NCBI RefSeq assembly: GCF_014646895.1
Contig: NZ_BMOD01000011.1
Coordinates: 1 to 64,000, forward strand
Length of the DNA: 64,000 nt
Direction: 5' to 3'
Source: Deinococcus roseus
GTDB lineage: Bacteria > Deinococcota > Deinococci > Deinococcales > Deinococcaceae
Numbering within the stretch: position 1 is the stretch's first letter; each line of letters opens with the position of its first letter. The position numbers and the translations under genes were made by a program. A model generated the notes under the pieces. The model was not told the origin of the DNA and ran no database searches. It was given only the letters and a program-made list of their open reading frames with translations. Below are positions 1 to 7,743 of the stretch, piece by piece.

Positions 1-261
1 GTTAGGCCTGGGGCACCTGGTCAGAGTGCTCACCCAGCGGCGCTTTTACGCCCCTGCCATCAAAATTTTGTCCTGTACTTAGGTATTCTGGGTGGTCTCT
101 TTACCCTGGCAGCAAGTTATTACAACTGGGATTGGTTTTTCAACAACTGGCGTGCACGGCCTTTTGTGGCCCTGGTTGGTCGGACAGGAGCAAGGATTTT
201 TTATGCCCTGATTGGTGTGGTGCTGCTGGTCATCGGGGTGTTCTGGCTGATCATCAGATAA
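1..261 (+). CDS. Imm17-like small membrane protein, start not resolved (partial)
   Basis: The frame ending at TAA 259-261 is open to the left edge. Its last 62 codons hold a short membrane protein with the signature NWDWFF, then GRTGARIFY, flanked by two hydrophobic segments. This matches the Imm17 family of immunity proteins, which are thought to protect cells against partner toxins; that role is family knowledge, and no toxin is visible here. The residues before position 76 do not look like protein, and there is no ATG, GTG or TTG in frame just before the hydrophobic segment, so the start is either an unusual codon, outside the window, or hidden by a frameshift. A paralogue follows after 3 bases. 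Confidence 0.6.
   Translation, partial: VRPGAPGQSAHPAALLRPCHQNFVLYLGILGGLFTLAASYYNWDWFFNNWRARPFVALVGRTGARIFYALIGVVLLVIGVFWLIIR
2..82 (+). CDS. possible C-terminal tail of an upstream gene (partial)
   Basis: From the left edge this frame reads without a stop for 26 codons (beginning LGLGHLVRVL) and ends with TAG at 80-82. It looks more protein-like than the frame used by the following Imm17-like gene over the same bases. It may be the end of a gene that starts outside the window, or part of the Imm17-like gene if there is a frameshift near 70. Too short to assign a function. Confidence 0.25.
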   Translation, partial: LGLGHLVRVLTQRRFYAPAIKILSCT

Positions 262-264
262 CAC

Positions 265-465
265 ATGGAACACTGGCTGCCCCTGATCTTTCTGTTTGGG
301 GGCGGTCTTTATGCCCTGGCTGGAAGTGTGTTCAACTGGAATTGGTTTTATGAAGACGACCTCTCCAGCCTGATTGCAGATCTGATGGGCAGAAAAGGAG
401 CCCGGATTTTTTACTTTGTGCTCGGGCTCTTTCTGCTTTTTGTGGGCTGGGTGTTCACGCTCTGA
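265..465 (+). CDS. Imm17-like small membrane protein
   Basis: 66 residues with two hydrophobic helices (about 4-24 and 48-65). Between them lies the Imm17-type pattern NWNWFYEDD and GRKGARIFY. It starts 3 bases after the stop of a paralogue with the same NW(D/N)WF and GARIFY signatures, so the pair arose by tandem duplication and is probably cotranscribed. Imm17 proteins are predicted immunity factors of polymorphic toxin systems; the inner-membrane location is inferred from the helices. No toxin gene lies downstream, where the next gene is an opposite-strand peptidase, so the partner may lie left of the window or be lost. Confidence 0.7.
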   Translation: MEHWLPLIFLFGGGLYALAGSVFNWNWFYEDDLSSLIADLMGRKGARIFYFVLGLFLLFVGWVFTL

Positions 466-478
466 TCCCTTCAGAAGG

Positions 479-994
479 TCACTTCAGGAAGGGGTAAGGA
501 TTCATGGCCTTCCATTTGAAGTCATAAATGCCGTAATGCAAGTGTGGAGGGGTGGTGCGGGCATTTCCAGTGTTCCCCACCTCACCCAGCACGGTGCCCT
601 TTTCAACCCACTGGCCCACCTTCAGGTCAGCATATCTGGAGAGGTGGGCATAATAATGGTAATTCCCTCCGGGACCGAGCACCGTTACGGTCTCCCCTCC
701 CAGACGGTTCCATCCCTTGCGTGTCACTATGCCATGGGTGCTGCTCAGAATGGGTGTGCCTTTTTTCGCAAAAATGTCGATGCCCTCGTGCTTGCGGCCC
801 TCGCTTCTGGCCCCTCCCCAGGTGTCCACCAGGCTTCTGGGAAGCACCCCTTTGACGGGCACAGGCAGGTGTGCTGGCATCGGTTCACGGATCAATTCAT
901 AATAGCGGGCTGCATTTTTCAGGTGAGGATAAAGCAGAAAACCAATGACCAGCAGAACAACCAGTGGCACAATCCAGCGCAGGGCTCTTGACAT
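479..994 (-). CDS. M23 family metallopeptidase, membrane-anchored
   Basis: 171 residues. An N-terminal hydrophobic segment (about 7-24) acts as signal anchor and places the rest outside the membrane. The C-terminal half is an M23 (LytM/lysostaphin-type) domain with the zinc ligands H69-x3-D73 (HEGID) and H151-L-H153 (HLHYG), so it looks catalytically intact. The family hydrolyses peptide cross-links in peptidoglycan, giving a likely role in wall remodelling. It is short, essentially a helix plus the catalytic domain, without coiled coil or LysM repeats. It converges on the Imm17 pair with a 13-base gap, and I see no partner gene. Confidence 0.85.
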   Translation of the reverse strand: MSRALRWIVPLVVLLVIGFLLYPHLKNAARYYELIREPMPAHLPVPVKGVLPRSLVDTWGGARSEGRKHEGIDIFAKKGTPILSSTHGIVTRKGWNRLGGETVTVLGPGGNYHYYAHLSRYADLKVGQWVEKGTVLGEVGNTGNARTTPPHLHYGIYDFKWKAMNPYPFLK

Positions 995-1087
995 ATGGTT
1001 TCAGTGTTTCAAGTTTTAAATGAGGATTTTACTGTTTTCAGGAGATCTTTGAGAAGAACAACATCCCCTCTTACAAAAGATAAAAAC

Positions 1088-1156
1088 CACCTCTGCTTTT
1101 CGCCCTCGGCACTCAGCTTTCCACCCCCACTGTGAACTGTGAACTGTGCAGCCAGA
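1088..1156. repeat. heptad-repeat fragments of two families
   Basis: Bases 1095-1118 contain, on the minus strand, the 7-base-phased units GCTGAGT GCCGAGG GCGAAAA seen in longer elements at 6618, 25357 and 29912. Bases 1129-1149 contain ACTGTGA ACTGTGA ACTGTG, the unit family found between the V-ATPase genes. The stretch lies upstream of the alpha/beta hydrolase gene. Confidence 0.55.
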
Positions 1157-1182
1157 ACCCACAATGATAGACTTGACCCCGT

Positions 1183-2076
1183 ATGAGCGACTGGCTGGAT
1201 GAAAGTTATTTCGAGCACCTGAACGGCGTGGATTTGTACTTTGAGCAGGTGGGAAACCCTGGCAATTCTGCCGTGATTTACCTGCATGGCGGACCGGGGT
1301 ACAACAGTTTCTCCTTCCGGGATTTGATTGGCGAGGACCTGTCCCGCTACCAGATGGTCTATCTGGACCAGCGGGGCAGTGGGCGCAGTGAAGAACTGAA
1401 ACAGGACACCCTCCTGATCGATGATCTGGTGGAGGACCTGGAGGCCGTGCGCAGCTTTCTGGGCCTGGAAACCTTCAGCCCCCTGGGGCACGGTTTCGGG
1501 GCCATGATTGCCCTGGAGTATGGGCGCAGGTATCCGCAGCACGTGGAGAAAATCATTGTGGTGTCCCCCTGGATCCACATGCCAGAACTGGCCCTGGAAC
1601 TGCTGAAAAGCGCCTCTGAGTACACCGGAAAACCCTTCGAGGACCCCAGAGCAGAAATCCTCAAGAACCTCAAGGAAGAGGAGTACCCTCTGGTGGGCGC
1701 TGCACGTGTGGAACAGGCTTTCAATCTGCTCAATGCCCGCGATCTATTGAACCACATGCAGTTCAAAGACGTGCAGAGCCGCATGCGTCTGGAGTTCAGC
1801 GATGTGGAAGCCCAGTTGCTGGGCAGCGGCGAGGTGCAGGAAGCTTTTGTGCGCGCCGGATTGTGGGAATTTGAGTATCCAGGTTTCCTGGTGGAGCAGG
1901 AATGCCCGATTTTCGCGCTGGTGGGACAGCATGACCGCACCAGTTACCCCGATCAGGTGCAGTGGCTTGAAGACCTGGCCGGAGCAGAAATCACTGTTCT
2001 GGACGCTGGGCACTATCCCTGGCTGGATGCACCCGAAGACTTTGTGGAAGCCCTGGACCGCATCCTGCTGGATTGA
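1183..2076 (+). CDS. alpha/beta hydrolase of the proline iminopeptidase type, nucleophile serine missing
   Basis: 297 residues with the layout of S33 proline iminopeptidases: oxyanion motif HGGPG at 35-39, DQRGSGRS at 62-69, and late acid/base positions (GQHDRTS, then AGHYPWLDAPEDF). At the nucleophile elbow, where G-x-S-x-G is expected, it reads G-H-G-F-G (102-106), so glycine 104 replaces the catalytic serine. The codon is GGT at 1492-1494, one base change from AGT. The protein is otherwise full length and has no frameshift. It is therefore probably a pseudo-enzyme, a relative with another nucleophile, or a recently inactivated allele. Transcription may start close to the ATG, since a TAGACT box lies 9 bases before it. 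Confidence 0.8.
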   Translation: MSDWLDESYFEHLNGVDLYFEQVGNPGNSAVIYLHGGPGYNSFSFRDLIGEDLSRYQMVYLDQRGSGRSEELKQDTLLIDDLVEDLEAVRSFLGLETFSPLGHGFGAMIALEYGRRYPQHVEKIIVVSPWIHMPELALELLKSASEYTGKPFEDPRAEILKNLKEEEYPLVGAARVEQAFNLLNARDLLNHMQFKDVQSRMRLEFSDVEAQLLGSGEVQEAFVRAGLWEFEYPGFLVEQECPIFALVGQHDRTSYPDQVQWLEDLAGAEITVLDAGHYPWLDAPEDFVEALDRILLD

Positions 2077-2091
2077 GCTTGCTGGTTCTTC

Positions 2092-2742
2092 TCAATCGTC
2101 CTGAAAATCCCCAGGGGTGAAAAACAATCCCAGCATGTGCTTCTCGCCGTCAGAATTCTGTTTCTGGCGGTATTTTTCGTAGAGGTCCATCAGTTCCCGT
2201 TGCATGCTGCGGGCATCTTCCGGGAGCAGGCTCAGGTTCTGCCACATGGCCAGCACCCGGTACCTGAGCTGCATTTCCTCACCCTTTAATCCTTCCGGGT
2301 GTTTGCCTTCCTGACGAAAAATCGTGGTGAATTTGCCGTCCTTTTCCTGAAGCCCAAAAGACAGTCCCCATTCTCCCACCTGGGGCACATTGCGGAAAAT
2401 CAGGTCGATGAAGCGGCGCATGATGGGCTCCATCTGCTGGGAAACAAAATCCGACACGGTGTTGTAAACCGTGTCCTTGAACGGCAGAAAGAAGTTCTGC
2501 TGGGTGGGGGCGTAGTATTTGATGGGCCTGCCTGCCCGTTTTTCTTCCCGTGCCACTTTGAGAATCCCTGCCCGGATCAGTTGCTGCACCCGGTAATGCA
2601 CTTCACTCATCTCCAGATGCAGTTCTTCCACCAGTTCCTTAAGGGTGTGTTCGCGCAGCATGCAGGCTTCCAGAATGCGCTGGTTGGTCTGGGTGAGCAG
2701 CACATTGCAGTTGAGTTTTTCGGGCACCTCAAGTGTGGCCAT
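2092..2742 (-). CDS. winged-helix (ArsR-type) transcriptional regulator, downstream copy
   Basis: 216 residues starting MATLEVPEKLNC. The first 90 residues form a winged helix like ArsR/HTH_20 proteins (LKELVEELHLEMSEVHYRVQ as recognition region, then AGRPIKYYA as wing); the rest is an alpha-helical sensor or dimer region of unknown ligand. The upstream frame is open for another 88 codons, but those overlap the preceding gene and are not protein-like. The ATG at 2742 follows the TGA of the upstream paralogue by one base, so the two are translationally coupled. The matching architecture (EKRAGRPIK in both) shows a tandem duplication. Both diverge from an MFS exporter they may control. Confidence 0.75.
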   Translation of the reverse strand: MATLEVPEKLNCNVLLTQTNQRILEACMLREHTLKELVEELHLEMSEVHYRVQQLIRAGILKVAREEKRAGRPIKYYAPTQQNFFLPFKDTVYNTVSDFVSQQMEPIMRRFIDLIFRNVPQVGEWGLSFGLQEKDGKFTTIFRQEGKHPEGLKGEEMQLRYRVLAMWQNLSLLPEDARSMQRELMDLYEKYRQKQNSDGEKHMLGLFFTPGDFQDD

Positions 2743-2743
2743 T

Positions 2744-3376
2744 TCAGGGCTGGCCTTTCTCTGCAAAGAACAGACCCACCCAGTGGAAAGGGGCTTTTTC
2801 GCTTTGCAGGTGGGTGTATTTGCGGTACACCTGCAACAGTTCCTGGTACATGGCTTCGGCCTGCTCCTGGGAAAGCCTGAGCTGGTCAAAGGTGGCCAGA
2901 ATGCGGTTTTCGGTGGCCCACTGCTCCATGGGGTTGTGTTCCTGCTGGTGGTCGCTGTCCCGCTGGATTTGCAGAATGAAACTGCTTCTGGCCTCGCTGT
3001 AGGCAATGGACAGGCCCCATTCTCCGGGGAGGTCCTGGGCTTTTTGAAAAGCCGATCCCCAGAACCCCTGCAGGGAGGGAGAGGTCAGGCCAAAACAGTA
3101 CTCCGCCATGTCCTGGTAGGGGGTGTTTCTGAACGGCACAAAGAAAGCCTCGTGGGTGGCCTGGTAGTGCTTGATGGGCCTGCCTGCCCGTTTTTCGGTG
3201 CGGCTGATTTCCAGAACCCCCGCTTTCAGCAGGCGCTGCACCCGGTAGTAAATCCCATTCATCTCGGCCCGCAGGTGTTCTGTCAGGTCACTGAGGGTGC
3301 GTTCCTGGGGAATGCACAGTTCGACAATCTGACGGTTGAGCGGTTCGAGCAGCAAAACAGGGGCAGCCACAGTCAT
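2744..3376 (-). CDS. winged-helix (ArsR-type) transcriptional regulator, upstream copy
   Basis: 210 residues. Winged helix at about 10-80 (LSDLTEHLRAEMNGIYYRVQ, then TEKRAGRPIKHYQA), followed by a helical C-terminal half. A GAGGA Shine-Dalgarno lies about 6 bases before the ATG. It is the first gene of a two-gene unit with its downstream paralogue, and its promoter must lie in the 71-base gap shared with the divergent MFS gene, the usual arrangement for a local regulator. The ligand cannot be read from the sequence; no metal-binding CxC motif typical of ArsR/SmtB is present. Confidence 0.75.
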   Translation of the reverse strand: MTVAAPVLLLEPLNRQIVELCIPQERTLSDLTEHLRAEMNGIYYRVQRLLKAGVLEISRTEKRAGRPIKHYQATHEAFFVPFRNTPYQDMAEYCFGLTSPSLQGFWGSAFQKAQDLPGEWGLSIAYSEARSSFILQIQRDSDHQQEHNPMEQWATENRILATFDQLRLSQEQAEAMYQELLQVYRKYTHLQSEKAPFHWVGLFFAEKGQP

Positions 3377-3447
3377 GCTTTATCCTCGCAAATCTCTACT
3401 TGAAAATCAGTATTTGTTCTGGAGTAGCTTTGCAGGACCATCAGAAC

Positions 3448-4653
3448 ATGCCTGCAACAAAGCTGTGGAACAAAAATTTTACCCTCTACTGGCTGGGAAC
3501 CGCACAGTCCAACTTTGGAGACGCTTTAAACGGCATCGCCCTGAGTTTCCTGATTCTGGACCTCACCGGGTCTGCCACCAGCATGGGCATCAACCTGGCC
3601 CTCTCGATGTTTCCGGGGCTGCTCAGCCCACTGGCCGGAAACCTGATGGACCGCATCCCCCTCAAACCTCCCCTGATTGTGGGTGATGTGCTGCGTGGCC
3701 TCATTGCACTGGGTGTGGTTTATCTGGCCTCTCAGCATTTGCTGACCGTGCCCCTGATCTACCTGATCACGGTGCTTTTCAGCACCATCGGGGTGATGTA
3801 CCGTCCTGCTGCGGGAAAAATCTTTCCTGAACTGGTCCCCAGAGCAGAGCTTCCCCGTGCCAATGGACTGCTGGGCACCGCCACCCAGAGCATGCAACTG
3901 CTGGGTCTGGTGGGAGGAGGAGCCCTGATCAGCACCCTCGGAACGGCACAGGCTTTGCTGATCGATGCCATCACTTTCTTCATCATGGCGGTGGTACTGG
4001 TTTTTGTGGACATTCCCAGACTGCATCCTGCCCAGCCTGAACCCTTCTGGAAAGGCATGAAAGCCGGGTTTCAGGTGATCCAGAAAAGCAGCATCCTGCC
4101 CATGGTGATGGGCATGGCCTTCCTGATCAATGGTGCCCTTGCCCCCACCGAGGTGCTCACCCCCAGAATCATGCAGGAAATGGGCCTGGGTGCCAGAGGC
4201 TATGGGTTCTGGATGGGCGCTTTCTCTGCAGGAATGGTGCTGGGCAGCGTAATGGTCTCGATTTTTGGCAACAAATGGCAGCCCCGGCGCATGGTCTTTC
4301 TGGGCCTTTTCGGGATGGGGTTCACCCTGCTGGGCATGATGCCCCAGCAGCACCTGTGGATCATGTTCACCAGTGCAGCCCTGATGGGCATCACCGTGGC
4401 CCTGACCAACACTTTTGTCTCTGTGCTCTTGCAGCACAGTGTGGACCAGCAGTACCGGGGACGGGTTTTTGGGGTGCTGGGCATGGTGGCGCAGTGCGGC
4501 ATGCCCCTGATGGTGCTGGCGGTTTCTGGGGTGGCAGACCAGATTCCGGTCAGCATTCCTTTCATGGTGGCCTCGGTGGTGGTGGTTTGCATGAGCCTGC
4601 TGTGGGCAGTGTTTGCTGGAAAGCAACTCAAAGCAGCACAGGTCCCGGCCTGA
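3448..4653 (+). CDS. MFS transporter, EntS/MefA-like exporter
   Basis: 401 residues from ATG 3448 (MPATKLWNKNF), with about 12 transmembrane helices and the MFS_3-type N-terminus (LYWLGTAQSNFGDAL) seen in enterobactin and macrolide exporters. An ATG 48 bases upstream is in frame, but the 16 extra residues (CSGVALQDHQN) are not hydrophobic and lack a ribosome site. The substrate is unknown; a drug or siderophore is likely for the family. It is divergent from two winged-helix regulators and is followed by a strong terminator at 4801. Confidence 0.8.
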   Translation: MPATKLWNKNFTLYWLGTAQSNFGDALNGIALSFLILDLTGSATSMGINLALSMFPGLLSPLAGNLMDRIPLKPPLIVGDVLRGLIALGVVYLASQHLLTVPLIYLITVLFSTIGVMYRPAAGKIFPELVPRAELPRANGLLGTATQSMQLLGLVGGGALISTLGTAQALLIDAITFFIMAVVLVFVDIPRLHPAQPEPFWKGMKAGFQVIQKSSILPMVMGMAFLINGALAPTEVLTPRIMQEMGLGARGYGFWMGAFSAGMVLGSVMVSIFGNKWQPRRMVFLGLFGMGFTLLGMMPQQHLWIMFTSAALMGITVALTNTFVSVLLQHSVDQQYRGRVFGVLGMVAQCGMPLMVLAVSGVADQIPVSIPFMVASVVVVCMSLLWAVFAGKQLKAAQVPA

Positions 4654-4800
4654 TTTCAGTTGAAGCTCATGGAGGGTTTGTTTTTCTTTCGTTTCTTGTG
4701 TTTTCTTTCATCAAAAAAAGGGGGGTTGTGCAATGTGGGATTTCACCCCAACGGCATGAAAAACAGACCTTACACTACGTGCACACTTCTTCCTCTGGTG

Positions 4801-4832
4801 GATCCCGGGCCGCACACCCGGGATCATTTTTT
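4801..4832 (+). terminator. rho-independent terminator
   Basis: A perfect 9-base stem GATCCCGGG/CCCGGGATC (4801-4809 with 4817-4825), a 7-base loop, then ATTTTTTG. It ends transcription of the MFS gene before the convergent gpsA. Confidence 0.85.
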
Positions 4833-4863
4833 GTTGTGGGATGCTGGATTCACAGTGCTGGGT

Positions 4864-5823
4864 TCACTCAGAACGGGCTTTGCGCCCCATCAGGATGCTG
4901 ACCCCCTGCATGAAGGTGATCCGGTTCTCCAGGATGCTGTACACCACCTCCACGATGGGCAAATCGGCCTGATGCGTCTGGGCCCACTCGTGCAAAAGGT
5001 AAGTGCTGCGGATGCCTTCAATGGCCTTCCCACCCTGTCTGGGATCCTGACCCAATGCCAGTTTTTCACCAGCAGCCCGGTTTCTGGAATGCTGGCTGGT
5101 GCAGGTGGCAATCAAATCGCCCAGACCGGACAGTCCGAACACCGTGTCTTCCTCGGCACCCTGGGCCTGCAGGTAGCGCTGCATTTCGCGCAGGGCACGG
5201 GTCATCAGGGCAGATTTGGCGTTGTCTCCCAGCTTCAGACCGTCCACCATCCCTGCTGCCACTGCAATGACGTTTTTCAGAACCCCACCCAGTTCCACAC
5301 CCACCAGGTCTGTGGAGGTGTAGACCCGAAAACTGGGGGTCATCAGGAAACTCTGGGCGAGCAAGGCAAAATCTTCATCTTCACTGGCCACCACGGTGGC
5401 GGCAGGCAGCCCTCTGCTCACTTCTTCCGCATGGTTGGGACCAGACAGCACCCCCACCATCTGAAAACCCATGTTGCGGGCCATCAGGCTCAGGCGCTCT
5501 CCTCCTGCACCCAGACCCTTGGCACACAGCACAATGGGGGTTGCTCTGGGAAGTTGCTCCAGAAGCTCCTGCACCCCCACACTGGGCACCACAATCAGGG
5601 CCAGGCTCACATGGTCCAGGGCCTGCTGCAGGTCTGAAGTGATGGGCAAATCGTCTGGCAGCGGCACCCCAGGCAGGTAATCCCGGTTTTCACGGCGCTC
5701 CAGCAGCTCCTGGGTGAATTCCGGTCTTCTGGCCCACAAAGCCACACTCCGGGCATGCTGGTGCAGCATGGAAGCCAGCGCTGTTCCCCAGCCTCCGGCC
5801 CCCAGCACGGCAATCTTAGCCAC
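4864..5823 (-). CDS. gpsA: NAD(P)-dependent glycerol-3-phosphate dehydrogenase
   Basis: 319 residues. It reduces dihydroxyacetone phosphate to sn-glycerol 3-phosphate for phospholipid synthesis. The Rossmann motif GAGGWG is at 8-13, CAKGLG at 100-105, and the catalytic lysine K183 sits in ELGGVLKN; SGLGDL and the conserved HEW follow. Length is normal. The ATG overlaps the end of the upstream methyltransferase gene by 8 bases, so the two are cotranscribed and coupled. The catabolic counterpart glpD is at 36847. Confidence 0.96.
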   Translation of the reverse strand: MAKIAVLGAGGWGTALASMLHQHARSVALWARRPEFTQELLERRENRDYLPGVPLPDDLPITSDLQQALDHVSLALIVVPSVGVQELLEQLPRATPIVLCAKGLGAGGERLSLMARNMGFQMVGVLSGPNHAEEVSRGLPAATVVASEDEDFALLAQSFLMTPSFRVYTSTDLVGVELGGVLKNVIAVAAGMVDGLKLGDNAKSALMTRALREMQRYLQAQGAEEDTVFGLSGLGDLIATCTSQHSRNRAAGEKLALGQDPRQGGKAIEGIRSTYLLHEWAQTHQADLPIVEVVYSILENRITFMQGVSILMGRKARSE

Positions 5824-6580
5824 GTTTCGCCCCTTTCACCTTCGCAAAAATCCACACCCTGGGCGTGTCCTCGTCTGGCTCAGCATAATCGGGGTATTCA
5901 CAGATGGTGATGTCGTGGAATCCCGCTTTCTGGAGCAGGTCCCCCAGTTCCTGCGGATCATACCCCCGTTCGGTGTGCTGCTCGATGAACTCAGAGCCGT
6001 CCTCCATGCGGAAAAACGCCTGAATCATGCCCAGTTCGCGGTCCTCGTCGTAATGGTGGGACCAGTGGTAATGCACGTCCTGACCATCTTCAGCAGGCAC
6101 CACCCCCTCGATCACCCCGCCTTCCCAGAGGTCCCGCAGGCCAGAACGGGTGTTCACATCGGCCACAAACCATCCTCCTTCGGTCAGGTGGTCTTTCACA
6201 TGTCCCAGACAGGCCAGCATGTCTTCATGGGTCAGCAGGTTGTTGATGGAATCAAACATGCAGCTGATCAAATCAAAACGCTCCGAAAGCCGAAAATCGG
6301 TCAGGCTGCCCTGCACGAAATTCACCTCTGGAAGCTTCTTCTGGGCCACCAAAAGCATGTCTCTGGAAAGGTCCAGACCCGTCACCTGCAGCCCTGCCTC
6401 CACAAAAGGACGGGTGCTGTTGCCGGTTCCGCAAGCCAGATCCAGCACGTTGGCAGGCGTGAATCCTTCTGAGCGCAGAAAGGTCAGGACAAACTCTGCC
6501 CATCCGTCGTATTCAATCTCCCCCATGATGGCGTCATAAACGCTGGCGAGGGCAGTAAAAGGTGCTTGATGAGTGGTCAC
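5816..6580 (-). CDS. class I SAM-dependent methyltransferase
   Basis: 254 residues. Motif I of class I methyltransferases, VLDLACGTGNS, is near residue 46, with the acidic residue of motif II in VTGLDLSRDML. The substrate is not evident; sequences of this kind are annotated as small-molecule or protein methyltransferases. The start is GTG at 6580 (MTTHQAPF); no strong ribosome site precedes it. It overlaps gpsA by 8 bases and is its upstream operon partner. The 225 bases before it contain a heptad-repeat palindrome. Confidence 0.8.
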   Translation of the reverse strand: MTTHQAPFTALASVYDAIMGEIEYDGWAEFVLTFLRSEGFTPANVLDLACGTGNSTRPFVEAGLQVTGLDLSRDMLLVAQKKLPEVNFVQGSLTDFRLSERFDLISCMFDSINNLLTHEDMLACLGHVKDHLTEGGWFVADVNTRSGLRDLWEGGVIEGVVPAEDGQDVHYHWSHHYDEDRELGMIQAFFRMEDGSEFIEQHTERGYDPQELGDLLQKAGFHDITICEYPDYAEPDEDTPRVWIFAKVKGAKRG

Positions 6581-6617
6581 AGGGACATTTTAAGGGTTTG
6601 GGGGGCAGGGGGGAAAT

Positions 6618-6802
6618 TGCCGAGGGCGCAGGGCCGAGAGCCGAGAGTCGAGAGCAAGGTAGATTCTTGAACCCAGAGGGTCAAGAAAGCGCTGCATCTT
6701 TTATTGCCTCAGGTTTTCCCAGACTTATGCTGACTCCGTTTGCATCTGGCAAAAGCTGAAGCTTTATGACCGCCCTCGGCCCTTGGCCCTGCGCCCTCGG
6801 CA
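6618..6802. repeat. palindromic intergenic element, GCCGAGG heptad family
   Basis: The left arm (6618-6656) runs in 7-base units GCCGAGG GCGCAGG GCCGAGA GCCGAGA GTCGAGA. The right arm (6770-6802) is its inverse complement, with units GCCGAGG GCGCAGG GCCAAGG GCCGAGG. The 113 bases between have no coding frame of note. The element fills the gap between the methyltransferase and YwiC-like genes. Related elements are at 25357 and 29912. Confidence 0.75.
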
Positions 6803-6805
6803 TTT

Positions 6806-7606
6806 TTAAACCCCTGTCCTGACTCCCACCACCGCACAGACCACAAAAAGCAACCCGAAAGCCATCTGGCCCCAGCCCACCACTTTTGCAGCCATGGGGG
6901 GTTGCCTGAACGCATAAACCTGATATCCCAGCAAGGCGGTCATGGCCACCACAGCAAACATGGGGGTGATTTGCTGGATGCCCGTCCAGGCCAGGGCAAA
7001 CCAGCCCAGAATGCCCACCAGCAAACTGGGCTTCAGGTCCACCGTTTTGCCTCTGGCGCGCATGACCTGGGTGCGGGCAAACCAGATGGAGGTGACAGAG
7101 CGCACCCCCAGGATGATCCAGAGGGCGCAAGCCACTTCAGAATTCACCCCACCTGCCAGAGCAATTGCAGTTGCAACGGCCCCCATGGCGATGGATCCGC
7201 AGAGTTCTGGAAGCAGGTTGCGGCTTTTGTTCTGGGCATCGAACCACAACTGCACCCCCATCAGTGGGGTGACACACAGCAAAGGCAGCCAGAAGTTCTG
7301 CTGTGCCTGGGAGAGGGCCAGCCACAATCCCAGAATTCCCAGCGTGACGTACAGGGCAGCAAAACCCAGGGCCAGTCGCGTTCTGGGGTACATTTTTTTG
7401 CGGCGCACATCTGCCAGGCACAGCTTGATGGGATGACGCCCCAGGAATCCCATCAGGGCCAGCAGTCCCAGTCCCCATCCAGCAGCATTCGGAGCCACCA
7501 GCAATCCCAGCAGCACGGGTTCCAGGGTGAATCCCCACCCTCCGTGCTCGGTGGGAAGGGCAACGCTTTTGATCAGGTTTCTGCTGGGCATGACGGTGGC
7601 TTGCAT
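6806..7606 (-). CDS. YwiC-like integral membrane protein
   Basis: 266 residues with about 8 transmembrane helices. The N-terminus LPTEHGGWGFTLEPVLLGL matches the P-x-EHG-x-W motif that opens the YwiC-like family, followed by GFLGRHPIKLCLADVRR. The family's biochemical role is not established, so no function is assigned. It is a single-gene unit between two heptad-repeat regions, and its start region (7607-7640) carries the short repeat GGTAGAG GGTCGAG. Confidence 0.75.
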   Translation of the reverse strand: MQATVMPSRNLIKSVALPTEHGGWGFTLEPVLLGLLVAPNAAGWGLGLLALMGFLGRHPIKLCLADVRRKKMYPRTRLALGFAALYVTLGILGLWLALSQAQQNFWLPLLCVTPLMGVQLWFDAQNKSRNLLPELCGSIAMGAVATAIALAGGVNSEVACALWIILGVRSVTSIWFARTQVMRARGKTVDLKPSLLVGILGWFALAWTGIQQITPMFAVVAMTALLGYQVYAFRQPPMAAKVVGWGQMAFGLLFVVCAVVGVRTGV

Positions 7607-7611
7607 GCTTT

Positions 7612-7635
7612 CAGGGTAGAGGGTCGAGGGTGGTC
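7612..7635. repeat. short heptad-repeat fragment
   Basis: Units GGTAGAG GGTCGAG GG, phased by 7, resemble one arm of the GCCGAGG family. No second arm is found nearby. Confidence 0.4.
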
Positions 7636-7708
7636 TTTTGTCCTGAGCAAATGCATTTTAAATGCATGTTCAATTCAGGGCCAAGCTTTTCGGCTTATGA
7701 TTCAAAAT

Positions 7709-7743
7709 TTTTTCACTGGACACGGTGCTTCTATACTGGACCC
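7709..7743 (+). promoter_or_regulatory. leaderless promoter of the GNAT gene
   Basis: A TATACT -10 box at 7732-7737 is followed by only 6 bases and then ATG 7744. A TTTTCA-like -35 lies about 16 bases upstream. Transcription would begin at or next to the start codon. Confidence 0.6.

Noticed and set aside
3526..4626. 366-codon minus-strand open frame
   Set aside because: Antisense of the MFS transporter; low-complexity His and Gln-rich product.
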